Part shown: positions 35,357 to 44,463 of the stretch, in pieces
Layout: the number at the start of each line of letters is the position of its first letter
Position numbering within the stretch: position 1 is the first letter of the stretch
Source: Meandrina meandrites
Taxonomy: Eukaryota; Cnidaria; Anthozoa; Scleractinia; Meandrinidae
Reading direction: 5' to 3'
Length of the DNA: 64,000 bases
NCBI GenBank assembly: GCA_963693305.1
Contig: OY855903.1
Coordinates: 37,527,751 to 37,591,750, forward strand
Notes under the pieces: generated by a model
The model's input: the letters and a program-made list of their open reading frames with translations, nothing else
What the model was told of the DNA's origin: nothing
Database searches by the model: none
Position numbers and translations under genes: made by a program

Positions 35357-36283
35357 CAAAGTTCTGTACAATTGTTGCATTACGTACAGTGGCTTCCCCA
35401 TTCTTCAATTTTGGGAAAGACACCTTCACTTGTTCCATGCCATGTGCTTCCTTTTTTGCTTCTCTTTGTAAATTAAAATTGAAATGCTGTTTTGCAAGGA
35501 TATGTCTGAAAAAGGACAATATAATAGTATACAGAATATCTAAACTAGCAAAATAATGTTTTGACCTTTGAGTGAATTGTTACTTTGATAATACCAGTAG
35601 TTTTACATGAAGCAAGTAATAACCAGAATCACAATACAGTGTATATGTACCTGCAGAACATTCCAATATAGGAATACGCTATCATCTTGGGTGCAAATTG
35701 GTCGAATAGTGAGTGGAAGCCCTCAAGACAGCTTGTTTGCGAGAATGGTAATGCTTGTTTAATTCCTTTGACTAGGCTGTTGCTGGTTAGCTCTGACACC
35801 AGTTTTTTGGATGCAATGGAACCTTAATAAACAATAAAAAGTATTTAAAGCAATTTATTGAAATATTTGTAATATACATATTATTTTTTCCATTTCAAAA
35901 TTATTATATATTACTGGTATTGCATTTCACTGAACCCAAATTGAAATGTAAATGCCACTTGGTAATATTTTTGTTGCCCCTCAAAATATTGGTACTGATG
36001 ATTTGTGAATGTAATAAAGTTTACACCAGTCTTACCAGCATCGAGCACTTTCTTGGACTTGTTGCTCCATGGGCACACTTGTTGAACAGAGCATCAGGCA
36101 GCGAAGAGTGCTTGTTGATAATGTGGCTCAGGAATGTTTTAAACTTGGCGTAGACTGCCTGGCAATTGCCACTTTCTGTGGATGCTGCACTACAGTAGAG
36201 GTGATTCTTGCATGGTTTAATCCAGTCTGATAGCGCTTCACATCCTTCTTCTTTCAACATTTTACTCAACATTTTCCAGATAC
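35357..36283 (-). pseudogene. Kolobok-like transposase fragment, three spliced exons
   Basis: Three exons with GT/AG borders can be set. Exon A is 36283-36036 (acceptor TTTACAG, donor CTG|GTAAGA) with 'ALSDWIKPCKNHLYCSA' and 'FLSHIINKHSSLPDALFNKC'. Exon B is 35822-35651 (donor CAG|GTACAT) with 'KGIKQALPFSQTSCLEGFHS' and 'FAPKMIAYSYIGMF'. Exon C is 35505-35357 (acceptor TTTCAG, donor TTTG|GTAAGC) with 'HILAKQHFNFNLQREA'. The order 'WxKxxKNHLYW ... TSSLExFHS ... FxPKxxxYxxxGMxCR' is that of Kolobok-type transposases found in fish and invertebrates. A one-base loss near the end of exon A ('PRKC' where 'PRKW' then a new frame is expected) breaks it. Confidence 0.6.
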
Positions 36284-37486
36284 CTGTAAAGAAAGGAAAC
36301 AGATTGTTCAGTGTTGATGAACAAATATTTGGGCATGAATGTTACACTGCAAATAAAGCAAATCTTGAAAACAATTTGATTTTATTGTTAATATCATCCT
36401 GGACATAGAACATTGTGGATTAGCTAACTATGGTGTTTTGCCTCACTGCTATAACAGAAACACGGTGAAAGAAGACATAAACAGCTGAATATTTCTCATT
36501 TTAAAAGGAGCAAAGGTAGTAAAAAGCCAAACTTAGCATGGACAAACGTCTCCATCGTATACACTAACCCCATTGCAAAAATACTGTTATCGAGGAATCA
36601 ATGACCTGTAATCAACAATTTTCTTTTTCAATTTAGTGTAAGCTGTTGTAACGATGTATGCCTGGTCTGTCATGCATCTAGGGCTGATGTTGCGTTTTGT
36701 TTTCAAATTTACATGGATAAGTTTGTACGATGATAGTTGCAGAGAAAGATGTTTTTTTTAATCCATTTAGCTGTAGAGGAATGTAGATATAAGGTAAATT
36801 AGCTATCACAATCAAATTTTGATATTTTCCATAGCCAATCCAGTTTTGAAAGGATGAGAATTAATCCCTGTCATGGTGACACTGAGTTTAATGACGGATG
36901 AAAAATGGTTTCAACTGAAATTGATTTAAATAATACAAATATGGCCTTCCCTGCAACCCGACTTGCCCCATGTTTAGGCCATATACAGAACCACAAAGCA
37001 AACAATAAATCTTTCACTTGCCATTTCATGTGTTTAGTTCTTTTAGAACCACCACTATTGTGCACTTGTGCAGCTATGCTCTGTTAAATGTAGCCCAAAC
37101 TCCAATTGTGGGAAGAACCAATTGTAGAGAACAGTACAGCACCAACAACTAGAAGACTGGCATGTTGGTGTATTAAAGACACGTGGAAAGCAGTGTCTTC
37201 GGAGGATAAACTGATATCTAAATGTTTAATGGCATTTTCTGTCCAAAATCCATAGTGTTAATAAATTTTACACTTACTGCAAAATTTCGTCACACGGCTT
37301 CAAAGATAACTTCCCCTTTCAGAGTGATAGATTGTCACAACATGGACCTTCGTAAGCACAGCGAGTGCTTTTATGCATTTCCTGTACACCTGACGAGGAC
37401 TAATCAAAACAGGAGCCAATGGATGCCATGATGTAATTCCGCCGTTAAAAGATCAAAAATGGCTATGTTGCCTTTGGCAATTGCAT
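36284..37486. other. No recognisable gene
   Basis: Short AT-rich frames only. Upstream exons of the Kolobok-like relic would be expected here on the minus strand, but I cannot identify them. Confidence 0.4.
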
Positions 37487-37711
37487 TTAATCGGTGGACA
37501 CACCCACTAACTTTACAGACTTCAAAACAGCCCCTCGAATACTACGCATAAATTCACAATAGCCTGAGTTGTTTAGATGGACCCCATCAGATAAATCAAG
37601 GTCTCGTTTGCAGTTCCAGAAACCTCTGTGACAGCAGTAATACACACATATAAACTACCGGTTCTGTGACGCCAGACATCAGGTTCTTCCTCAAAATTTT
37701 ACGAATAATTT

Positions 37712-38266
37712 TCATGTTAGCGGTAATAGCACAATAACACAATTTTGGATATCCTTCAAAAAGGTTAACGGAATTAAAAAATTAGTATAACTTGTAGAAA
37801 AGCCACATGATTCCCAAACATGCTTGAACATTTGTGGTTCAAGTGTTTCTTTAGCTTGCTTGAGTAGCAATCCTTGTCTGGCAGCAAACAATAGCATTTT
37901 CTTACAATCAGTGATTGCTTTGGATAGTTTCCAAAGGATTGAGATAAGTTCATCTTCATTTCTTGCCATGTCCTCAACCAACCCTTCATAGGATATATCC
38001 AAACGCGTGTCATTATAAAATTTCAGCAACATTCTCTTGATCTTCTCCTTTTTCTCAATCCTCATAGCCCCCAGTGTGGCTTGGGGACGCATCTTCCCCT
38101 TTTTAGTGGCAGGCCGCATAGTGGTTGTTAAATCTTCTGTTGTTCCATATTTAGCTTTAATTTCTTGATAACATTTGTTGAGATTTCCTTTGATTTGTGG
38201 ATATTTCTCAATAATCTGTTCAAAAGATTGACGAACGTCGTTCAGCATTTGTTGCGAAGCTGACAT
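37712..38266 (-). CDS. Unknown protein 1 of the TIR element (184 aa)
   Basis: Starts at the ATG of 'MSASQQMLNDVRQSFEQII'. The protein is mostly helical and Lys-rich, with a basic patch (PATKKGKMRPQ), then 'KIKRMLLKFYNDTRLDISYE' and a C-terminal block 'CKKMLLFAARQGLLLKQAKE' followed by a hydrophobic tail. It has no DDE/D, tyrosine recombinase, HUH or zinc pattern that I can see. The 'AARQGxLLxxAKExL' helix brings to mind small DNA-binding modules, but that is a guess. The start codon lies in the first copy of the 121-bp repeat. Codons 'CGCCCCCAAGCCACACTGGG' are close to the TIR of the MITE at 6121. It is intact, so it may be under selection or the insertion is young. Confidence 0.65.
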   Translation of the reverse strand: MSASQQMLNDVRQSFEQIIEKYPQIKGNLNKCYQEIKAKYGTTEDLTTTMRPATKKGKMRPQATLGAMRIEKKEKIKRMLLKFYNDTRLDISYEGLVEDMARNEDELISILWKLSKAITDCKKMLLFAARQGLLLKQAKETLEPQMFKHVWESCGFSTSYTNFLIPLTFLKDIQNCVIVLLPLT

Positions 38267-38618
38267 CTTCAAAGATCAGTTGATTAAAAAAACTTGGTTA
38301 CACATAAGCCGAAATATAAAGCATTTCATCGGGAAACCCCCTAATAAATGACATCGTCAACTTCCTGTTTTCCGAGAATGCCAACATCTTCAAAGACCAG
38401 TTGATTTAAAAAACCTGCTTACGCATAAGCCGAAAAATGTGAAGCACTTCATTGGGAAACCAGTTAAAAATGAGATCATCAACTTCCTGTTTTCCAAAAA
38501 TACGAACATCTTCAAAGACCAGTTGATTAAAAAAACCTGCTTACGCGTAAGTGAAAAATGTGAAGCATTTCATCGGGAAACCATCTAAAAAAGAGATCAT
38601 CAACTTCCTGTTTTCGCA
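38263..38618. repeat. Three tandem copies of a 121-bp repeat spanning the start of protein 1
   Basis: The motif 'acatcttcaaaga(t/c)cagttg' begins at 38263, 38384 and 38506, so the period is 121-122 bp. Each copy ends with 'tcaacttcctgtttt'. On the minus strand each copy carries an ATG in the same context (CTTTGAAGATGT). The last one in the direction of transcription is the start of protein 1. The upstream two open short related reading frames ('MLAFSENRKL' and 'MFVFLENRKL'). The repeat is therefore a multiplied leader or promoter unit. Confidence 0.85.
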
Positions 38619-38711
38619 GCATAATTAGAGACTTGGTAAATAAATTATATCTAACAGTAACAGCTTCTGAAGCCCGAAATGGTTGTGCTTTTCCACGCGA
38701 TTTGCTTTATT

Positions 38712-39206
38712 TTAACCGAACTTTCTACACCAGTTTGGCAGAATGAGGTCAGACGGATAACATATCAAGTCGTTGAAGCCATGCGAGAAGCAGAGGAAAA
38801 TTAAACAGGCTCTATTGAGTCCGTTGTTCAGGAAAGTTCGATCGATCGATAGAATAGAAATATTGGTTTCCTGTCTCTTTCTGAGAAAAATGTCACACAA
38901 CGGTTCGGCTTCGATTTCGTCATAGTTGTTTTCATCAAACACGGCATAGCCAAGATAGTGTTTGACTCCACTTTTTTTACACATATTACAGAGCCCATTC
39001 TTCCTGCAATCGTCACATTTACGGCAAAACAAGACCTTTACGATTTGTTCATGATATTCGCAGAAGGGCGCCTCTTCAATGGCCTCATGAACCACGTCCC
39101 AGCCAAGAGCCGCTTGCTGCCTCAGTTTTATGGTAAGATACTCCTTGTAGATTTTTTCACGAAGCTCTGGAGGAAGTTTTTGTATAGCTTCCAACGCGGC
39201 TGCCAT
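38712..39206 (-). CDS. Unknown Cys-rich protein 2 of the TIR element (164 aa)
   Basis: Starts at an ATG with 'MAAALEAIQKLPPELREKIY', an F-box-like or helical N-terminus ('LPPELREKIYKEY'). A Cys cluster follows at about residues 49-76: C, then CRKCDDC, then CNMC (C-x2-C-x2-C-x5-C-x2-C), which should bind zinc. 'KHYLGYAVFDENNYDE' comes next. I have an impression of similar repeated proteins in corals but no family name. The pattern 'LP.EL...I' plus a zinc cluster could mediate protein or DNA contacts. It is the upstream gene of the pair and reads in the same direction as protein 1. Confidence 0.65.
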   Translation of the reverse strand: MAAALEAIQKLPPELREKIYKEYLTIKLRQQAALGWDVVHEAIEEAPFCEYHEQIVKVLFCRKCDDCRKNGLCNMCKKSGVKHYLGYAVFDENNYDEIEAEPLCDIFLRKRQETNISILSIDRTFLNNGLNRACLIFLCFSHGFNDLICYPSDLILPNWCRKFG

Positions 39207-39332
39207 CTCGGTGTATATACTTGTGCAGATAATTCTTCAATTGGAAAATAATTCTGTGACACTTTCGTGTATATACAAGTGCTTCACTGGACCATGAAGT
39301 CTAGCAATTTATGTTGTACTGTTTGCGTTATT

Positions 39333-39524
39333 TTACACTCACACACATATAAACTACTGGTTCTGTGACACCTTACTTGAAGAGCACTTTCCTTATCTTT
39401 TACAATTGTTTTGTTACGAAACTTGGCTCCCAAACTCGCCTTGTTTTGTGACAAAACAATTGTAAAAGATCAGGAAAATGCACTACAAGCAAGGTGTCAC
39501 AGAACCAGTAGTTTATATGTGTGT
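39333..39524. repeat. Long palindrome forming the right end of the TIR element
   Basis: Arms of about 75 bp run 'cacacatataaactactggt' ... 'atcttttacaattgttttgt' and back. The left arm is in the same orientation as the left end of the whole element, so the right end looks like a solo foldback of the element's own terminus. It could be an independent MITE of the same family or part of a complex end. Confidence 0.8.
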
Positions 39525-39844
39525 GTAATAACAAAAGGGCAACTGCTCAAGCACTACCTTAAGATATTGGTGGAGTTTGCCCACCTTGCAATTGTACTCC
39601 TCTGAGTCCAGCGTACATCGCCGCAATACCTGCCCTACTATGATAAATTCGATGGAATATACATTGTGCTGATCACGAACTAATTTTTCTACCTCTGAGC
39701 CAACAGTTTCAGGCATGACCTTGACAAGATCATTGGAGCCAAGCTCCAAAATAATGATCTTGGGAGTGATTTGGCGCATGACTTGAAAGTCAAACTTATG
39801 AAATTTCTCAATTGTGCGGCCCCCAACACCATGAAAATGAATAT

Positions 39845-40349
39845 CTGCAATATCGCTAAGATGTTAAACGCATACATGTGCATGCATGCTTCTTCTGCAC
39901 AAATGCTGCAAGTCGGTGAACGAATGAGTGCCTAAGTATTAACACGTGATGTTTAGCCATAGATGTAGAAAATGGGAGGGCACTAACAGCAACTTGAAAC
40001 GAAGCTGAACAATGGCCAAAACGGAAAAGGAAAAACTAAAATGAATAAAGGTAAGTGCTTTAAAAAGTGCGCTTGCCTGATACAGACGAAAGAAAGTAAA
40101 GTACGCTTCAAAAGCTAAACAGCTATCACGATCGGCGTCGGGAGAAAAAGGGGCGAGTAATACCAGAGCTCACGAATTTATACCTTGCTCTATCTGTGGT
40201 GTCTTGCCCCTAATCATTATGGCTATCTACCTCTGCAGGTTGTACCGTAAGATAAGATAAGGCCCCGCCCCAGCATAAAACCCATTATCGCCCAAAGTCA
40301 ATAATGGGCCATTTAATCTGCATGTATAGCAAAATTTAGTACATTTCTG
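39845..40349. other. No recognisable gene
   Basis: Probable intron upstream of the SGNH-like exon on the minus strand. No further SGNH exon is recognised. Confidence 0.4.
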
Positions 40350-41315
40350 GTTCACAGGTTTTCCAGTTCATCAGTATTGTTGACATCAGGGTCTTCATTA
40401 TCACTTGATAAATCGAAATACTCTGAGAACATGTCACATGAAGTGTCATTTAAACATGTCCTTAATAATGCCCATTGATTCTGGGAAGTCGTGTCACAGT
40501 GGCATGCCCTCAAAGATCTTGTGCATTATTATCAGGAAGTTTGCTTTGAACATCATAGATGGTGAAAATGTCCAAAATCAGTTCCTCAGTGAACACATGA
40601 GTACTCTCGCTATCAAATAGCCATGCTGAACCACTACTCAAAGAACCTGGTACTCCTTCAATGAGTTGTAAAGTGTTGATTTTTCCTCTTCATCCACTGT
40701 TCTGGTTCACTGCACATATCAAATTGAAGTATGGCAGCTGCACATTTATCCCCAGAGCAAGTGCATGTTTTTGAACAAACAGAAAAGCAATCGTGGTGGT
40801 GTGGTACTCTGAATGACTGTTTTCATCAAATTGCTTCTAGAGTGCTTTTCTTAAACAATCTTTTGACTAGACAGACTGTTTTTAAATTGTTTTTTCACAT
40901 TCTGAAATCTTGTTCCCATTGTAAACAATAATGTTGTGAGCTAGTTCGCCATTACAACCAGCTCTGCTTCCTGTATATGATCAACTACTGTGTGGGCAGG
41001 GCCCATGTGAATGACATACTTCACATCAGGGAAGTTAATCCCCATGCTCAAAGCAGAGGAGGCCAATACTACTCTTATGTTACCATTATCTTCTTTAAAG
41101 GACTCAAACAAATGTGGTTTGTACTTCTTCCAAGTCATGGAATGATAAGTTCCAATTAATCTGTTCTGAGGAGATTTTGTCTTATTTGCTACATAGGGGA
41201 CCTCGCTAAGTTTGCTCATCCGTTCTCCATAAACAGCAGACATATCCTTCATGGTGCTACAGAAAATGTTTTGGGTGTGGCCAAACCATTTTCTTTTAAC
41301 ATGGTAACCAACCAT
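40350..41315 (-). pseudogene. RecQ-like helicase fragment
   Basis: The frame at 41,315-40,941 has 'STMKDMSAVYGERMSKL', 'QNRLIGTYHSMTWKKYK' and 'NIRVVLASSALSMGINFPDV' (motif V), then 'YVIHMGPAHTVVDHIQEA'. Motif VI should follow (Q-x-x-G-R-A-G-R-D-G). The sequence there has lost one base, so it reads 'EAELVVMAN' and stops, while the other frame gives 'RAGCNGELAHNIIVYNGN'. The later text 'FSEYFDLSSDNEDPDVNN' near 40,430-40,360 may be its acidic C-terminus. The N-terminal helicase lobe with Walker A is absent. RecQ normally unwinds DNA. This copy is dead. Confidence 0.75.
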
Positions 41316-41436
41316 GTCAGTTCACTAAATTCTTTCTCAACTAACAATTTACAAAACTTGAATAAACAAGAATAAGATGTTCAATACAAGGTCCGTTTGG
41401 TAATAGAATTTATTTAGCTGCAGCTACAATGGATGT

Positions 41437-41637
41437 TTAATAGACTTGCCAAGCGATACTTTTCACTAAAGACAGGTTAAATTTCTTCTTGCAATCACTA
41501 CTTATTTTATGACCTTCAGCTAAAACAGCAAGCTCTACTACTCTTCTTCCATCACACCATGTTCTTTTGAACAACTCGTAGTTCACTGGCAACTTGTGAT
41601 GTTTTTGTTGTGCTTGAGACTGTGCATTTATTTCCAT
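41437..41637 (-). pseudogene. Possible Mutator-like transposase N-terminal exon
   Basis: The text 'CDGRRVVELAVLAEG' followed by 'SDCKKKFNLS' resembles the 'GRRVVEL..LA..L...C..C...L.L' start of the Mutator-like transposase domain. Only 66 codons are open and the second Cys pair is imperfect. It is in the same orientation as the RecQ-like fragment. The identification is tentative. Confidence 0.4.
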
Positions 41638-41934
41638 GTTTACTAAACAATTTTTGAGTTATTTTTTCAAAAAAATAACTCTTAGTCGGCGTGATGGACC
41701 GTGTAGTCAGTCAGTGGAGTATGTTTCTATCTCACACCAATCAGGTTTGAGGTACTATCAGAACCAATGAAATTGCAGTTTATAAAGGGGAAGTAATCTG
41801 ACACAGTTGTAAGCGAGCGATTTCATTTGAAGATTTCGATTTGTAGGAGGTGGAATCGGTGAGTTGTATTAACCCCGGATTTGAAACGCTCGCCTGCTTA
41901 CAACGCACATGCCGTGAGCAAAAGACCCAGCACT

Positions 41935-42345
41935 AAATTGGCCATGCTCTAAACGAGCAGGGGACTGGGTAAGAACATATTTTTTCTTGGTGCAAATATT
42001 CATTATCGATTGAATTGAAAATGGGGCACGTCATCTGAAAGAGCATCCAAAAATTAGTAAATTCACCAAATTTGATGGTTATTGGTTTAAACGCAAAGGC
42101 ATGGTACACTTTTAAAATAAGAGAGCTTAGTGTGGATTGGAGGATGCTTGTCCCTCCAATCCATACTAAGTGTACTATGCCTTTGGGTTTAGACCAATAA
42201 CCGTCAAATTTGGCGAATTTACTAATTTTTGGATGCTCTTTCAGATGATGTTCCCCATTTTTCAATTCAATTGATATTGCATTTTTGTACTGAAGAGAAA
42301 ATATGTTCGAACGCAGTCCCCTGCTCATTTAGAACATGGCTAATT
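41935..42345. mobile_element. Foldback element, 410 bp, arms about 190 bp
   Basis: Inverted arms begin 'ggccatgctctaaacgagca' (41941) and end with the complement near 42340. They continue through 'gagcatccaaaaattagtaa' to the centre at about 42,150. Arm identity is high but not perfect (indels near the ends). The loop is about 10 bp. The apparent 131-codon minus-strand frame here is a consequence of the palindrome and is not a gene. I found no certain target-site duplication. Confidence 0.85.
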
Positions 42346-44336
42346 GTTATTCAAGCGTTCCTTTAAGATGGGCTAGTTTCGCTGACCGTGGTAGAAATTG
42401 TATAAAGCATTTGCACAAGCAGATTTGAAGAATAATGTTCTCATTGTGATGTTAATACTGTGTCATAAAAAAGCAAGGAATCTTCTTCAGAGTGTGTTGT
42501 GGCCTGTTGTTTTAAGAGTTTGTGACAAGGAAACTTCTTAAATTTAATACTACTTGAGACTCTGTGTCGCCAACTGAAAATCTCAATTAATTTAATTAGT
42601 CTCTTTAGTGCCTTGCTCCGGCGATTAGCTGACTCTCGGGCAAGTAGCGTTTAGGTTTATACCTTAAACACACCACGTTTAGACATTTAATTAACTGGTA
42701 TGGGTATTGACTTTAAAATGGTTTTGCTTTTAAAATTAACTACGATCGATAGCGGCAACTGGCTAGAATAAGAGCATGTCATTCCGTGACAGTTTGGTAA
42801 CTAAAATTAATTAGTTCTTGTTCCTTTTTGTTGAATGAAAATTTCCATTTACGACAGGAAACAAATACTCCAGGTGTACTACACTTTAAAAGCTTTCCTA
42901 AAAATCGTTTTTGATTTGATTTGTTTACTACTTCGTTTATACCTTTTCGATTACTCAATGGAGACATTGTGTTTTCAAGAAAAACAAAAGTGTCATGTTA
43001 CAAAAGGGAGATAAACAAAAGTGTCATGTTACATGCGTTTTAAAAAAAACAGTTATCTTTTTAGTGTTTGACAAAAACACAAAAGTATCCTGTAACAAAC
43101 AAAAGTATAAAAGTATCGCATTACGGTTGTAAAAAAGCTAGCAACAAAATAAGCGCTAACAGAATAAGCCATTTTGTGACATTTTGACAATTAAATGAGT
43201 TCTTGCTTTTTCTAAATGATAAAAATTTACTATTGAACAAAACAGTTTTGACGTAACAAGTTGCACGTAAAAATTATTTTGTCTGCAACATTTTTTTTTC
43301 AAAATATGCCTCTTAATCGTAGCAAGGGGCTATGTAGTTAGTGATGCACCATGCACAAATAGCTCAACCATCCCAGCAGGACTAATACCCAGTCTTGCCC
43401 CAAGCAACCCAATCAATTGAAAAATAACTCCTGCACACTTAGCGTGCCTATGTTTTTTGAAAGACTAACTGGAAGAGATAAACTTGCCACGTTTCTCTTT
43501 TAGTATAACAATTCGCATGTCAGACACCATGTTTGTTTATATCTGTGCTACATCAACCATTACATTTCTGTTGCATCACTGTGTTACTTGCACAGTTAAG
43601 ATGCACACAAACAATCAGTGCAAACGTCGTTAAGCAGTGTATTAACCCAGAGATATTAATCCTCTTGTTAATCCACAAGAAACTCGACATGACTGAGACA
43701 ACTTATTTAGTTAGGTCAAAGGTTTTGTATTTATGCAACATATCATACACAAGAAAAAAAGGCGATATATGTAGCCTAGACCTTGATAGGCTTGAATAAG
43801 ACTTGCTGTGTGTAAATTCGGCTTGTTGTGGCATCCAATGTATGTACTGGTTGCTGTGTTCTGCACTTTAAATTCTTGCATTAACCATCAGATCAATATT
43901 ATCCCTAACCAACCTAAAATTTATAGGAAGAGATATGATGAATATTTACTTAATGTAATCAAATATTTAGATTGTATGTTTCTTATATCATTTATTTCCA
44001 TTTTGTATACTGTCATTATAATGTGATTTTATTTAACCCTGATAAAATATCTAACAATTAGTGCATAATATTCAAAACGAAACAAAAAAAAAGAAATGGA
44101 ATTATTTAAGGTCTAACAGTATCTAAAAATGTAATAACTATTTCACAGGCTCAGTAAAATGAATGCCAGACAACTTGCCCCAAAAGCAATTAGCCCCCAG
44201 TCTGTGGACGATTAGTCTCCAACCTACTGACCTTACTGTGTGTTTGCTGTTTACTTTCTACGAACGCTTCCCTGTCATGTATCATAAGGACACTATGTTT
44301 TTGTTACTGACTTTTATATAGTTGGTTGCTCCTGGT
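42346..44336. other. No recognisable gene; short direct repeats
   Basis: Two copies of 'acaaaagtgtcatgttac' lie at 42986 and 43016, and looser versions recur to 43,130. The segment at 42,775-42,860 is weakly repeated at 43,165-43,250. I recognise no coding sequence. Confidence 0.45.
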
Positions 44337-44352
44337 GGCTCCAAAAGGAGCC
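44337..44352. other. Perfect 6-bp stem with 4-base loop, histone-stem-loop-like context
   Basis: 'ggctccaaaaggagcc' folds on either strand. On the minus strand the context is 'aaaacGGCTCCttttGGAGCCacca', which resembles the 3' stem-loop of replication histone mRNAs (GGCTCT-TTTC-AGAGCC then ACCA), with the sixth pair changed from T-A to C-G. No histone gene is adjacent. A T6 run follows on the plus strand. Confidence 0.4.
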
Positions 44353-44463
44353 GTTTTTTGTGTGTGTCTGTTGATCTTTATTAAAATTTACATTGGTTGA
44401 ACAAGGTGAGAACAGGCTTCCAGAAGCTCTTTTGAATTACTTTGGCCATCCCGATCCCATTCT

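Larger units (their letters stand above)
37642..39524 (-). mobile_element. Unclassified TIR transposon, 1,883 bp, carrying two unknown proteins
   Basis: The left TIR 'acacacatataaactaccgg' (37642) continues to 'ttctgtgacgcc'. The right end (39524) is its complement, with two mismatches in 32 bp. 'gtaat' lies outside both ends (37637-37641, 39525-39529), and 'gtaata' is also possible, so the duplication is 5-6 bp. Removing the element restores the SGNH frame, which proves it is an insertion. It carries two minus-strand ORFs (184 and 164 aa), a triple 121-bp repeat between them and a long palindrome at its right end. I do not recognise either protein as a transposase. Confidence 0.85.
37487..39844 (-). 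pseudogene. SGNH-hydrolase-like exon interrupted by a 1.9-kb transposon
   Basis: The exon begins at 39844 after a TTGCAG acceptor. It encodes 'IHFHGVGGRTIEKFHKF' (SGNH block II-like Gly) and 'ITPKIIILELGSNDLVKVMP' (block III, the GxND Asn). At 39,529 it is cut by the inserted element. Beyond it, from 37,641 down, the same frame resumes with 'GFWNCKRDLDLSDGVHL' (block V, catalytic Asp and His) and a stop at 37,489-37,487. With one copy of the duplicated target removed, the frame is continuous. The part with the catalytic Ser (block I) is expected in an upstream exon that I do not see. SGNH proteins are esterases or lipases; the substrate is unknown. Confidence 0.8.

Noticed and set aside
41933..42328. 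131-codon minus-strand frame
   Set aside because: It spans the foldback element. Palindrome arms without stops give an open frame on both strands and the peptide shows no domain.
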